Assembly (NCBI GenBank): GCA_030549905.1
Contig: JAUQQK010000005.1
Coordinates: forward strand, 43,371 to 107,370
Direction of reading: 5' to 3'
Length of the DNA: 64,000 nucleotides
DNA from: Aquificota bacterium
GTDB taxonomy: Bacteria; Aquificota; Aquificia; Aquificales; Aquificaceae
The position numbers were made by a program, and so were the translations under genes. The notes beneath the pieces were generated by a model. That model made no database searches and had not been told where the DNA came from. It saw only the letters and a list, made by a program, of their open reading frames with translations. Below are positions 16,667 through 26,005 of this stretch, one piece after another. The stretch's first letter is position 1. The number at the start of each line of letters is the position of its first letter.

Positions 16667-18107
16667 ATCTCTTCAGCATAAGTGCTGTTGAATATACCCT
16701 TTCATACTCTCTGGCACTTTTCTCCCATGAAAAGTCCTTCTTCATACAACGTTTTACCAGTTCAGACCACTCCTTTGAGTGGTTGCAGACATGCATATCA
16801 TAATAGACACGAGCCTTAAGAAGAGCATGCATTAGCTCCTTGCTGGAGTATTCATCAAAGACAAAGCCAGTGCCTTCTGAGGGATTTTCTAAAAGGTCTA
16901 TTACCGTATCCTTTAGACCTCCTGTCCTTCTAACTATAGGCACCGTGCCATACCTCATGGCTATCATCTGAGATATACCGCAGGGTTCAAAGAGAGAAGG
17001 CATTAAAAATATATCTGAACCTGCGTATATCTTATGTGCCAGTTCTTCGTTGTATTCTATCCTCACGCCTATACTTTCTGGGTGTTTCTTAACAAGCCCT
17101 ATCAGCATATCCTGATACTTTTCCTCTCCAGAGCCTAAAAATATAAAGTCAAAGCCTTCACGCACCGCCTCTTCTATAATGCCTCCTACCAAATCAAGCC
17201 CCTTCTGTGAAGTCAGCCTTGAAACCATACCCACAAGAGGCTTTTCCGCAGGCGTTTTGAGGCTGAAGATATGCTTTATGCTCTTTTTATTTATCCCTTT
17301 GCCCTTAGCAAAGTTTTTTATGCTGTAGTTGAAGTCTATTAGCACATCCCTTTCTGGGTTCCATACATCATAGTCTATGCCATTCAGTATGCCAAAGAAG
17401 TATTTCTTTTCCCTTATGAGGCCCTCAAGACCATAGGCATAATTTTTAAGCTCCTCTGCATAGGAGGGGCTAACGGTCGTTAAAACATCGCAGAAGGTGA
17501 TACCAGCCTTCAGAAAGTTGAGCTTACCATAGAACTCTATGCCTCCGAAAGGGTGGAAGAGCTCCCAGGGTATGTTTAAGGAGGGCAGGAAATGAGCGTC
17601 ATAAAGCCCTTGATACTGGGCGTTGTGAATAGTAAGAAGGACGGGGCTGTTTTCAAACTCTGGATAGTAAAGGCTTTTATAAAGAGGGAGCAAGCCCGTA
17701 TGCCAGTCATGGGCGTGAAATACATCTGGGTTCAGGTTTAATACCTTGGCGGTTTCAAGGCTTGCCAGAGATAAGAAACCAAACCTCAAAGGATTATCCT
17801 CATACTCTCCTTTTGGTGTGGCATAGATATGTTCTCTGTGGAAGTAGGGAGGATAATCTATAAAGTAGTATCTCACATGGTCTTTGAGGTCTTCATATAT
17901 GGAGAATTCCTTCCAGCTGTGGTCAAAAAATACCTTTGCGGTGGTTGCTTTTCTTAGTTCCGCCTTTATTTTCGCATATCTTGGCATTATTACATAGAGG
18001 GTGTGCCCCAGCTTTATAAGAGCCTTTGCCAAGGAATGAACCACATCACCAAGCCCCCCCGCTTTAATGTAAGGTGCGCTCTCAGAGGCAATCAGCACTA
18101 TTTTCAT
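16656..18107 (-). CDS. glgA: Glycogen synthase (GT5)
   Basis: 483 aa. Signature N-terminus: ESAPYIKAGGLGDVVHSLAKAL (KxGGLGDV binds ADP-glucose); HAHDWHTGL; and C-terminal SLFEPCGISQMIAMRYGT with the catalytic E of the E-X7-E motif. Elongates alpha-1,4-glucan from ADP-glucose. Ribosome-binding site GGTGG. The neighbour hldE-C is probably co-transcribed. Confidence 0.96.
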   Translation of the reverse strand: MKIVLIASESAPYIKAGGLGDVVHSLAKALIKLGHTLYVIMPRYAKIKAELRKATTAKVFFDHSWKEFSIYEDLKDHVRYYFIDYPPYFHREHIYATPKGEYEDNPLRFGFLSLASLETAKVLNLNPDVFHAHDWHTGLLPLYKSLYYPEFENSPVLLTIHNAQYQGLYDAHFLPSLNIPWELFHPFGGIEFYGKLNFLKAGITFCDVLTTVSPSYAEELKNYAYGLEGLIREKKYFFGILNGIDYDVWNPERDVLIDFNYSIKNFAKGKGINKKSIKHIFSLKTPAEKPLVGMVSRLTSQKGLDLVGGIIEEAVREGFDFIFLGSGEEKYQDMLIGLVKKHPESIGVRIEYNEELAHKIYAGSDIFLMPSLFEPCGISQMIAMRYGTVPIVRRTGGLKDTVIDLLENPSEGTGFVFDEYSSKELMHALLKARVYYDMHVCNHSKEWSELVKRCMKKDFSWEKSAREYERVYSTALMLKRYDS

Positions 18108-18131
18108 AGTTCCACCTTAAAATTATAACCT

Positions 18132-18950
18132 GTGGTTGAAAGGCAGTTGCTTAGGTTTCTTGAAGAGGACCTCGGGCATGGAGACCTTACAACAGAGGGC
18201 GTATTTAGAGGAGAGTTTGCAAGAGCTGTTATTCTTGCAAAGGAGGAAGGAATTCTTGCGGGCATGCCCTTCTGTATAAAAGTTTTTGAGCTTTTGGGTG
18301 CTGTTAAGCTCTTAGAAGCCAAAGATGATGGCTGTAGCTTTTCCAAGGGTGAGGTGCTTTTGGTGCTTGAAGGTCCTGCGGATGTTCTGCTGAAGGCGGA
18401 AAGGACAGCCCTAAACCTGCTTGAGAGGTTAAGCGGTGTGGCAACTCAAACAAACAGGTTTGTAAAAGCCCTTGAGGGAACCAATATTAGGCTCCTTGAT
18501 ACGAGAAAAACGACCCCAGGTCTCAGATATTTTGAGAAGTATGCAGTCAGGGTAGGGGGTGGCACAAACCATCGGTTCGCTCTATACGATATGGTGCTTA
18601 TAAAGGACAATCACAAGGCTATTGCGGGGGGATTAAGGGAAGCCATTAGAAGGGTTAGGGAAAGGGTAAGCCCTGTGTATAGAATAGAGGTGGAGGTGGA
18701 AAGCCTGAAGGAGGTGGAGGAGGCCCTTTCTGAGGGTGTGGATATAATTATGTTGGACAATTTTACGCCGGAGCTTGTAAGAGAAGCAGTCAGGCTCATA
18801 GGTGGTAAAGCACTTGTGGAGGTGTCCGGCAATATAAGCCTTGATAACATAAAGAATTATGCAATAGAAGGTGTAGATTTTATTTCTGCAGGTGCCATAA
18901 TACATTCCGCAAGGTTTTTAGATATGAGTATGAAACTTTTCAGAATATAA
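18132..18950 (+). CDS. nadC: Quinolinate phosphoribosyltransferase (carboxylating)
   Basis: 272 aa from GTG 18132, which follows a TAAAAT by 8 nt and has no Shine-Dalgarno site. EEDLGHGDLTTEG, TRKTTPGLRYFEKYAVRVGGG, NHRFALYDMVLIKDNH and the C-terminal GVDFISAGAIIHS are NadC hallmarks. Converts quinolinate and PRPP into nicotinate mononucleotide in NAD synthesis. Confidence 0.96.
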   Translation: MVERQLLRFLEEDLGHGDLTTEGVFRGEFARAVILAKEEGILAGMPFCIKVFELLGAVKLLEAKDDGCSFSKGEVLLVLEGPADVLLKAERTALNLLERLSGVATQTNRFVKALEGTNIRLLDTRKTTPGLRYFEKYAVRVGGGTNHRFALYDMVLIKDNHKAIAGGLREAIRRVRERVSPVYRIEVEVESLKEVEEALSEGVDIIMLDNFTPELVREAVRLIGGKALVEVSGNISLDNIKNYAIEGVDFISAGAIIHSARFLDMSMKLFRI

Positions 18951-18972
18951 TTATTATCTTAAGGAGGTGCAT

Positions 18973-19293
18973 ATGTTTCAGGTGCCAGAGCTTGGACCCC
19001 AAGAAGCAAAAGAGCTTTTAGAAAAGGACGAGAGTGTGGTTTTACTGGATGTGAGAACGCCACAAGAGCATTTTCAGGTAAGGATTCCCAACTCCATGCT
19101 GATTCCACTTGATGAACTCAGATATGCCTTCAAGGACCTTCCAAAGGACAAAAAGTACATAGTCTATTGCAGAAGCGGTGAGAGAAGTGCCTTTGCCACA
19201 TACTTTTTAAGACATATGGGTTATGAGGCTTACAACCTCTCGGGTGGCATACTCATATGGCCCTATGAGAAGGAGTCCGGACCACCTAAATGA
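18973..19293 (+). CDS. Single-domain rhodanese-like protein
   Basis: 106 aa from ATG 18973, five nt after AAGGAGG; a GTG two codons upstream lies within that site. LLDVRTPQEH and the active-site loop YCRSGERS with catalytic Cys are clear. Probably a cytoplasmic sulfurtransferase (GlpE/PspE-like); no signal peptide. The next gene overlaps by 4 bp, so both are co-translated. Confidence 0.92.
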   Translation: MFQVPELGPQEAKELLEKDESVVLLDVRTPQEHFQVRIPNSMLIPLDELRYAFKDLPKDKKYIVYCRSGERSAFATYFLRHMGYEAYNLSGGILIWPYEKESGPPK

Positions 19294-20036
19294 AAAGGTC
19301 CCTTTTTATAGCCCCGCTTATCTTTTCCTGTGGTATTAAGGCAAACCCTGAGGTGCTAAAGGCTCCGGAGGTGGATATAAGGAGGATAGGAGAGCATATA
19401 TATGTTAGAAGCCTTGCTGGTGATATAAGGGTGGAGGGTTTTGAGAACAAACGGGGCTACTGGATAAAAAGTTCAGAGCGGGCTCTTTGCTTTGATGTGC
19501 AGAGAATAGGCGGTAAAAGGGCAAAGTTCTGCGTGCCGCCGGCTGTGCAAAAGGAACCATCTTTAGATATTAAGGAAGAAGAAGAAGATAGGATAAGCCT
19601 GACAGCAAGAGGTTTTGATGCCTACAGGCTATACCACCTTGAAGAGGGAAGTCCCTTGCTTACCTCCGCAAGGGATTTTAAGGAAAGTATAGTCATACAG
19701 AAGGACTACTGGGAGCGGTGCTACGGCATAACGGGCTTGAAGGACGGCGTGGAAAGTAAAATGGCAAAGCTATGTGCCAAACCCAAGAAGCCTCCACACA
19801 TTGAGGAGGTGGAGGGGCTTGAGCTCAGGCTGGGCAAGGAAAAAGCATACCTAATATGGTTTTATAGAGGAGATTACAGAGAGTTTGTGGTGTTTGTAAA
19901 TGGGAAGGAGGTGGGCAGGACAAGGGGCTTTAGCTTTGAACTTGACCTGCCCGAAGGGGAGGCGGAATACAGGGTTAAGGTGATAAGCACCTTAGGCTTT
20001 GAAAGCTCTGGCAGGAGCATAGTCTATAAACCATAG
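19290..20036 (+). CDS. Putative lipoprotein with C-terminal fibronectin-III-like domain
   Basis: 248 aa, family not recognised. The first 14 residues form a short signal with lipobox LIFSC, so Cys14 is the probable lipidation site. The first half contains two related Cys pairs (RALCFDV...AKFCVPP and ERCYGITG...AKLCAKP) within repeated beta-rich units. The last 80 residues (PPHIEEVEGLEL ... YRVKVISTLG) look like an Fn3-type beta sandwich. ATGA overlap with the rhodanese gene suggests a coupled role. It overlaps the convergent biotin carboxylase gene by 13 bp. Confidence 0.75.
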   Translation: MKRSLFIAPLIFSCGIKANPEVLKAPEVDIRRIGEHIYVRSLAGDIRVEGFENKRGYWIKSSERALCFDVQRIGGKRAKFCVPPAVQKEPSLDIKEEEEDRISLTARGFDAYRLYHLEEGSPLLTSARDFKESIVIQKDYWERCYGITGLKDGVESKMAKLCAKPKKPPHIEEVEGLELRLGKEKAYLIWFYRGDYREFVVFVNGKEVGRTRGFSFELDLPEGEAEYRVKVISTLGFESSGRSIVYKP

Positions 20037-21451
20037 TAGTTGGCTATGGCTGCCGATATGGCAAGGGCTAAGGTTTCTGGGTCCTTCTCGCCCTCTATTT
20101 CAAAGTCGTAGGTGGGTAGCTTTTCTTCCAAAAACCTTATACCAAAATGTCCGGATATAAAGTCGGGGTCCCTTATTATCTCTCTGTGAAGGGGTATGTT
20201 GGTGGGAACGCCCCTTATTATAAACTCATCTATGGCTCTCCTTGCCCTTGCAAGCACTCTGTCCCACGATAGAGCCCATACGCTTAGCTTGGCAATCATT
20301 GAGTCATAGTAAGGAGGTATCACGTAATCCTTGTAAACGCCTGCGTCCATTCTAACGCCGGGACCTCCGGGTGAATAGTAGGCGGTTATCTTGCCCGGTG
20401 CTGGGGCAAAGTTCCTGCGCGGATCTTCCGCGTTAATCCTGAACTCTATGGCATAGCCCCTGAAGGTAATATCGCTCTGCGTGAAAGGAAGGGGCTCGCC
20501 CATGGCGACCCTTATCATGGTTTCCACTATGTCTATACCGGAGACCATCTCCGTTATAGTATGCTCCACCTGAAGCCTCGTGTTCATCTCTATAAAGTAA
20601 AACTCCTTATTTTTTATATCCACGAGGAACTCTAAGGTGCCCGCACTGTAATAGCCCACCTGCATCATAGCCTTTACCGAAAGCCCCAGCATCTTCTGTC
20701 TTAAGTCTTTGGGCAGGACGGGGCATGGGGTTATCTCTATCACCTTCTGATGCTTTCTCTGCACAGAGCAGTCCCTTTCTCCTAAATGCACCACATTGCC
20801 ATATTTATCACCTATTATCTGCACCTCTATGTGCTTGGGATTGTCCAGGTATTTCTCCACAAAAAGGTCTCCCTTCCCAAAAAAGGTCTCCGCCTCCCTG
20901 TAGCCCGATTCAAAAAGCCTTGGCAGTTCCTCAAGGCTCCTTACCACCCTCATACCTCTGCCACCGCCTCCGTAAGCGGATTTTAGAATGACAGGAAGAC
21001 CTATCTCCTTTGCGTAGTGCAGGGCATCCTCGGGGTTTTTAAGAGGTTCTGGCGAGCCTGGTATGGTGGGTATGCCCAGCTTTTGCATCGCCTGTTTAGC
21101 CTTTACCTTATCGCCGAAGAGCTCTATATGCTCAGGAGATGGTCCTATAAAGGTAATGCCCTTCTTTTGACAATATCTGGCAAAATCCGCGTTCTCCGCC
21201 AGAAAGCCATAGCCAGGGTGTATGGCATCCGCACCTATAGATTTGGCAAGGTCAACAATCCTTACATAATCAAGGTAAGCCCTTACCGGGTCTCCGGGTA
21301 TCAGGTAGGCTTCGTCCGCCTTTTTCACATAAAGGGACCTTGTGTCTGCTTCCGAGTAGATGGCTGCAGTTCTTATGCCGAGCTCTTCACAGGCTCTTAT
21401 TATCCTTAAAGCCACCTCACCCCTGTTTGCCACAAGCACCTTTCTAAACAT
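20024..21451 (-). CDS. Biotin carboxylase subunit (AccC / PycA / CfiB-type)
   Basis: 475 aa. Complete ATP-grasp biotin carboxylase: VLVANRGEVALRIIRA, GYGFLAENADFA, the Gly-rich loop GGGGRGMR, FIEMNTRLQVEHTITE and RINAEDP. The C-terminus (AISAAIANYYGL) resembles the pyruvate/2-oxoglutarate carboxylase group of Aquificales rather than plain AccC. It could therefore serve acetyl-CoA, pyruvate or 2-oxoglutarate carboxylation. No biotin carrier or carboxyltransferase gene is next to it, so the choice stays open. ATG follows TAAAAT by 6 nt. Confidence 0.9.
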   Translation of the reverse strand: MFRKVLVANRGEVALRIIRACEELGIRTAAIYSEADTRSLYVKKADEAYLIPGDPVRAYLDYVRIVDLAKSIGADAIHPGYGFLAENADFARYCQKKGITFIGPSPEHIELFGDKVKAKQAMQKLGIPTIPGSPEPLKNPEDALHYAKEIGLPVILKSAYGGGGRGMRVVRSLEELPRLFESGYREAETFFGKGDLFVEKYLDNPKHIEVQIIGDKYGNVVHLGERDCSVQRKHQKVIEITPCPVLPKDLRQKMLGLSVKAMMQVGYYSAGTLEFLVDIKNKEFYFIEMNTRLQVEHTITEMVSGIDIVETMIRVAMGEPLPFTQSDITFRGYAIEFRINAEDPRRNFAPAPGKITAYYSPGGPGVRMDAGVYKDYVIPPYYDSMIAKLSVWALSWDRVLARARRAIDEFIIRGVPTNIPLHREIIRDPDFISGHFGIRFLEEKLPTYDFEIEGEKDPETLALAISAAIANYYGL

Positions 21452-21460
21452 GGGAAAATT

Positions 21461-21997
21461 TTACTCCAACTTCTCAAGGACAAAGTTTTGATTTGTGTAA
21501 ATGCATATGTCTCCTGCAATCCTTAAGGACTCCCTTACTATATCCTCCGCAGAAAGGTCTGTATGCCTGTAAAGAGCCAAGGCACAAGCCCTTGCATAAT
21601 CTCCGCCGGAGCCTATGGCTAATACGGGTTCATCAGGCTCTATTATGTCGCCACCTCCCGAAAGCAGGTACATGCTCTCTTTGTCCGCCACCAAAAGAAG
21701 AGCTTCAAGCCTTCTCAGGCTTCTGTCAAGCCTCCAGTCCTTTGCAAGTTCCACACAGGCTTTTATGAGGTTTCCCCTGAATTCTTCAAGCTTTGTTTCA
21801 AGCCTTTCCATCAGTGCAAGACCATCCGCCGCAGACCCGGCAAAGCCCACAAGAACATTGCCCTTATAGAGCCTTCTTATCTTTCTGGCGGAATGCTTTA
21901 TAACAGAAGAACCCATAGTTACCTGACCGTCCGCACCCATGACGGTGATGCCATTCCTTCTTACCACAAGGACTGTGGTGGACTTTAACTTATTCAT
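21461..21997 (-). CDS. hslV: ATP-dependent protease peptidase subunit HslV
   Basis: 178 aa. After a short propeptide the catalytic N-terminal Thr is in [31 protein letters not shown] and [16 protein letters not shown] are standard. Forms the dodecameric proteolytic core that works with HslU ATPase; hslU is not adjacent. TAGAAT lies 8 nt before the ATG. The divergent EAL gene starts 20 bp away. Confidence 0.96.
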   Translation of the reverse strand: MNKLKSTTVLVVRRNGITVMGADGQVTMGSSVIKHSARKIRRLYKGNVLVGFAGSAADGLALMERLETKLEEFRGNLIKACVELAKDWRLDRSLRRLEALLLVADKESMYLLSGGGDIIEPDEPVLAIGSGGDYARACALALYRHTDLSAEDIVRESLRIAGDICIYTNQNFVLEKLE

Positions 21998-22017
21998 GGT
22001 ATAATATTCTACAGCCT

Positions 22018-23247
22018 GTGGTAAGAAAGGGGTTTAGTTGCATAGAACTTTATAAGCATACCTTAGTTTCAAGTTCAAACTGTCTTTTAGAGTTTCTCAG
22101 GAAGTTCTTATACCTGTATGAGAGGCAAAGGCTACCCATATCCCTCATCCTTCTTGATATATCTAATCTTGCGGAGATAAACAAGAGGTTTGGCTATCAT
22201 AGGGGGAATGAGCTTCTTCTTGAAATAGCAAGTATTATAGAGAATAGTATCAGAAAGAGTGATGTGGCAGGTAAGTACAAGAGCGGTTCCTTCCTTCTAA
22301 TATTGCCTAATGCGGATAGAGAGGGTGCATACAAGGTGGCTAACAGGCTCAAGTTAAGGTTCAATACTTTGAGCGTTGAGGTGTATAAAGTTGGGATTAA
22401 GATGGTTATTCATAGCTTTATTCCCAATGGGGTTAGGGCGGAGGATGTGCTTGACATGCTTGAAAGAAGTTTGGTAAATGATAGGTTTAAGGAAGGTGAA
22501 GATATTATTTTTGTGGAGGAGGAAGTAAAACCTTCTAAGGTTGGATACAGCATTCTTCTTAAGGCTGTTCAGGATGGTTCTATTGAACCTGCTTTTCAGC
22601 CCATCTATCGTGTTGGTGGTGGCATAGAGGGTTATGAGGTGCTTATGAGGTTAATAAGGGAAGATGGGTCGGTAATTCCAGCGGGTTGTTTCATAGATGA
22701 ACTTTTAAAGACTTCTTTCATAAGCCTTTCCGAAGAGATGGTTATTCATAAGGCTTTTTTGAAGCTTAAAAGTATGGGATTTAGTGGAAAAATATTTATT
22801 AATTTTCCATACAGTTTCATCAACTTTATATCTAAAGGGAAGGTAAAAATAAGTAATTTTTATAAAGAGCTTCTTTCTCATGGTATAGAACCGCAAAGAA
22901 TTGTGGTAGAACTGCCTGAAAGTAAGATAACTACCACAACAGAAGAGCTTTTGGAACTGGTTAAGGAGTTAAGAAGTTATGGTTTTAGCATAGCGGTGGA
23001 TGATTTTGGCATAGAAAACTCTTCTGTGGAAAGGCTGATGAAAACAAAGCCGGACATTGTTAAGCTGGATGGGTTTTTCTTAAGGGAGGGCAGAAACCTT
23101 CTTAAGTGGGTTGTCCTTGGTATGAAGAGAATGGGCTTTAGTGTTTTGTTGGAGCAGGTGGAAACCGCCGAGGGCTATGAAATAGCTAAGAACTTGAAGG
23201 TTGATTTTGCACAGGGATACTATCTTGGGGAGCCAAAGCTTTTATGA
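22018..23247 (+). CDS. Degenerate GGDEF - EAL domain protein (putative c-di-GMP phosphodiesterase)
   Basis: 409 aa. The first 165 residues resemble GGDEF ([23 protein letters not shown]), but the signature is eroded to KSGSF, so no cyclase activity is expected. The EAL domain follows: EVL in place of EAL, then [25 protein letters not shown] and EQVET. The metal- and substrate-binding acidic residues that I can place are kept, so it may hydrolyse c-di-GMP. Start GTG 22018, 12 nt after TATAAT, with no ribosome-binding site. AT-richer than its neighbours. Overlaps hisA by 4 bp. Confidence 0.85.
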   Translation: MVRKGFSCIELYKHTLVSSSNCLLEFLRKFLYLYERQRLPISLILLDISNLAEINKRFGYHRGNELLLEIASIIENSIRKSDVAGKYKSGSFLLILPNADREGAYKVANRLKLRFNTLSVEVYKVGIKMVIHSFIPNGVRAEDVLDMLERSLVNDRFKEGEDIIFVEEEVKPSKVGYSILLKAVQDGSIEPAFQPIYRVGGGIEGYEVLMRLIREDGSVIPAGCFIDELLKTSFISLSEEMVIHKAFLKLKSMGFSGKIFINFPYSFINFISKGKVKISNFYKELLSHGIEPQRIVVELPESKITTTTEELLELVKELRSYGFSIAVDDFGIENSSVERLMKTKPDIVKLDGFFLREGRNLLKWVVLGMKRMGFSVLLEQVETAEGYEIAKNLKVDFAQGYYLGEPKLL

Positions 23248-23945
23248 AGGACTTTATTATTCCAGCCATAGACCTTAAAGAAGGTAAGGTGGTAAGGCTG
23301 TATAAGGGGGACTTTGAAAAGAGCAAGGTCTATTCTGAAAAACCAGAAGATATGGCAAGGTTTTTTGAGGAGCTTGGTTTTAGAAGGCTTCATGTGGTGG
23401 ATCTGGAAGGTTCTGTGGAGGGAAAGCCTGTAAATCTTGAAAGCATAAGGAAGATAAGAAGGTCTTTTACAGGCACAATACAGGTAGGAGGTGGTGTAAG
23501 AAGTCTTGAGGTGTGCAGAACCTTAGAGTATGAAGGTGTAGACCTTTTTGTAGTGGGAACTCTTGCAGTAAAGGACAGCAAAGCCTTTGAAAGAATAGTG
23601 GAAACATACCCTAAGAGGGTTATACTGGCGGTTGATGCCAAGGGTGGTAAGGTAGCCGTGGGTGGATGGAAGGAGGATAGTAGCTTCAGCCCTGAGGAGC
23701 TGGCAAAACTCTATGAAAGCCTTCCCCTCTGGGGATATCTATACACTCTGATAGATAAAGATGGCACCCTTGAGGGTGTGGATATAAGACCTTACGAGGA
23801 GTTTAAGAAACACACTTCAAAACCTCTTCTTGCCTCCGGTGGTGTTTCAAGCCTTGATGATGTTAAAAAACTGATGGGTGTTGTGGAAGGGGTGGTGGTT
23901 GGAAGGGCAATATACGAGGGTAGAATAAACCTTAAAGAGCTATGA
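23244..23945 (+). CDS. hisA: HisA: ProFAR isomerase of histidine synthesis
   Basis: 233 aa. (beta/alpha)8 barrel with paired phosphate-binding motifs: AIDLKEGKVVRLYKGD at the N-terminus, VGGGVRS at about 80 and ASGGVSSLDDV near the C-terminus. Asp8 (PAIDL) and Asp127 (AVDAKGG) correspond to the catalytic pair. GTLEGVD supports HisA rather than HisF. Overlaps genes on both sides by 4 bp (EAL-hisA-hemH operon). Confidence 0.95.
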   Translation: MKDFIIPAIDLKEGKVVRLYKGDFEKSKVYSEKPEDMARFFEELGFRRLHVVDLEGSVEGKPVNLESIRKIRRSFTGTIQVGGGVRSLEVCRTLEYEGVDLFVVGTLAVKDSKAFERIVETYPKRVILAVDAKGGKVAVGGWKEDSSFSPEELAKLYESLPLWGYLYTLIDKDGTLEGVDIRPYEEFKKHTSKPLLASGGVSSLDDVKKLMGVVEGVVVGRAIYEGRINLKEL

Positions 23946-24931
23946 TTGGTGTGGTGCTTTTTAACATGGGGGGACCAGACAGTCTTTCCGCAGTCCAGCC
24001 CTTTCTGTATAACCTCTTTTCTGACCATGATATTATAAGGTTTCCAAAGCCCCTGCAGAAACCATTGGCATGGCTCATATCTCATTTGAGGGCTAAGAAG
24101 ACAAAGCATTATTACGAGTTGATGGGGGGCAAATCGCCCCAGAAGGAGCAGACTCTTGCACAGGCTAAGGCTCTTCAGGAAGAGCTGGGAGAAGGCTTTA
24201 AGGTGGTGGTAGCTTTAAGATACTGGCACCCTCTCACAGAAGAAGCCCTTTTGGAGCTTTTCAGGTATCCTGTTGAAAAGCTTATCCTGCTTCCCCTCTA
24301 TCCTCAATACAGCAGGACCACTTCAGGCTCTTCCTTTAATGAGTTTGACAGGGTTTTCAGAAGGCTAAGGGGCAAAGGAATATACTTTAACCTCACCACT
24401 CTGATGGGTCAGGGAAAACCCTACTTTTACCCTTCAAGCCTTCCAGTTATAAGGATAAACTGCTACTATAACCACACCACCTACATAAAGGCAATGGTGG
24501 AGAACATAAAGGAAAACCTGCCAGGTTGGAGGGAATACTTTTTCCTTTTTACAGCCCACAGCCTGCCACTGAGCATTATAAGAGAAGGAGACCCATACCA
24601 GAGGCAGACGGAAGAAACGGTAAGGCTCATAATGGAGCATTTTCCCGGTGTAAAATACGCACTTGGCTATCAGAGCAAGGTGGGACCCACCAGATGGCTT
24701 GAGCCCTTTACTGACAGACTTTTAGAAGAGCTTATTAATCAAGGCATAAAAAGGATAGCGGTCATACCCGTTTCTTTTACCTGCGAGCATTCAGAAACCC
24801 TCTACGAGCTTGACCATCTTTATGGCTCTATGGCAAGAGAAAGGGGCGCAGATTTTGTGAGAATTCCAACCCTTAAAACGCACCCCACTTACATAAGGGC
24901 TTTAAAGGAGCTTGTGCTTAACTTTATATAA
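23942..24931 (+). CDS. hemH: Ferrochelatase
   Basis: 329 aa. Inserts Fe2+ into protoporphyrin (or coproporphyrin) in haem synthesis. VVLFNMGGPDSL at the start, LLPLYPQYSRTTSGSSF, FTAHSLPLSI with the catalytic His, and VIPVSFTCEHSETL are the family blocks. Its stop codon overlaps the discriminator base of the convergent tRNA-Gly gene. Confidence 0.96.
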   Translation: MIGVVLFNMGGPDSLSAVQPFLYNLFSDHDIIRFPKPLQKPLAWLISHLRAKKTKHYYELMGGKSPQKEQTLAQAKALQEELGEGFKVVVALRYWHPLTEEALLELFRYPVEKLILLPLYPQYSRTTSGSSFNEFDRVFRRLRGKGIYFNLTTLMGQGKPYFYPSSLPVIRINCYYNHTTYIKAMVENIKENLPGWREYFFLFTAHSLPLSIIREGDPYQRQTEETVRLIMEHFPGVKYALGYQSKVGPTRWLEPFTDRLLEELINQGIKRIAVIPVSFTCEHSETLYELDHLYGSMARERGADFVRIPTLKTHPTYIRALKELVLNFI

Positions 24932-25002
24932 GCGGGCGACGGGAATCGAACCCGCGACCTTCTGCTTGGGAAGCAGACGCTCCACCACTGAGCTACGCCC
25001 GC
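24931..25002 (-). tRNA. tRNA-Gly (anticodon CCC)
   Basis: Minus strand cloverleaf with acceptor GCGGGCG/CGCCCGC, D arm GCTC-AGTGGTG-GAGC, anticodon stem TCTGC/GCAGA with loop TTCCCAA (anticodon CCC), a five-base variable loop and T arm GCGGG-TTCGATT-CCCGT. Discriminator U fits glycine. CCA is not encoded. Because the last base also belongs to the hemH stop codon, 3' processing must run into the antisense of that gene. Confidence 0.96.
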
Positions 25003-25008
25003 TTAGTA

Positions 25009-25014
25009 TATATT
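25009..25014 (+). promoter_or_regulatory. -10 box of hemB, 7 nt before the start codon
   Basis: TATATT, seven nt before the hemB ATG. The distance leaves almost no room for a 5' leader, as in many genes of this window. No clear ribosome-binding site precedes hemB. Confidence 0.45.
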
Positions 25015-25021
25015 ATATTCC

Positions 25022-26005
25022 ATGGAGTTTCCAAGGCTAAGACCACGAAGACTAAGAAGCAGGGAAAACATAAGAAGGCTTATAAGAGAGACGAAGCTGA
25101 GCCTTGACGACCTTATCTACCCCATCTTTGTGAGGCACGGTGAGGGCATAGTGGAAGAGGTAGCCAGCATGCCGGGAGTCTACCGCTACAGCCTTGATAA
25201 AGTAGTGGATGCAGTCAAAGAAGTTAGAGACCTCGGCATTCCTGCCATCATACTCTTTGGCATTCCGGAACACAAGGATGAGGTGGGTTCAGACACATGG
25301 AGCGATGAAGGTATTATTCAAAGAGCTCTAAGGCTCATAAAGAAGGAAGTGCCGGATATATATGTGATAACGGATGTGTGCTTTTGTGAATATACTACAC
25401 ATGGACATTGTGGTGTCTTGTATGAAGGTGATGTGCATAATGATATGACTTTGGAAAACCTTAAAAAGCAGGCAATCTCTCACGCGAAAAATGGTGCGGA
25501 CATGCTGGCACCTTCTGGCATGATGGATGGTATGGTAAAAGCCATACGAGAAGCCTTAGATTCCGCAGGTTTTGAATATGTACCCATAATGGCATACTCC
25601 GCCAAGTATGCTTCCGCTTTTTATGGACCCTTTAGAGAGGTAGCAGAATCCGCACCAGCCTTTGGAGACAGAAGAAGCTACCAGATGGACCCGGCAAACT
25701 CAAGGGAAGCCCTCAAGGAAGTTCTCTTAGATGTTCAGGAAGGTGCGGACATAATAATGGTTAAGCCTGCTTTAGCTTATCTTGACATAATAGCTAAGGT
25801 AAAGGAACATACCCTACTTCCTGTATGTGCCTACAATGTAAGCGGTGAGTATGCCATGATAAAGGCAGGTGGAAGACTTGGCTGGATTGATGAGAAAAAG
25901 GTGATGATAGAAACACTTCTTTCCATAAAGAGGGCTGGGGCGGACATGATAATCACCTATTTTGCAAAGGACGTAGCAAAGCTCATACATAAGGGAGAGC
26001 TTTGA
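25022..26005 (+). CDS. hemB: Delta-aminolevulinic acid dehydratase (porphobilinogen synthase)
   Basis: 327 aa. Two ALA molecules give porphobilinogen. The metal site [14 protein letters not shown] keeps all three Cys of the zinc-type enzymes. Schiff-base lysines are in MAYSAKYAS and [10 protein letters not shown]. Neighbours hemH and hemC make a split haem group around the tRNA gene. Translation of the next gene is coupled through TGATG. Confidence 0.97.
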   Translation: MEFPRLRPRRLRSRENIRRLIRETKLSLDDLIYPIFVRHGEGIVEEVASMPGVYRYSLDKVVDAVKEVRDLGIPAIILFGIPEHKDEVGSDTWSDEGIIQRALRLIKKEVPDIYVITDVCFCEYTTHGHCGVLYEGDVHNDMTLENLKKQAISHAKNGADMLAPSGMMDGMVKAIREALDSAGFEYVPIMAYSAKYASAFYGPFREVAESAPAFGDRRSYQMDPANSREALKEVLLDVQEGADIIMVKPALAYLDIIAKVKEHTLLPVCAYNVSGEYAMIKAGGRLGWIDEKKVMIETLLSIKRAGADMIITYFAKDVAKLIHKGEL

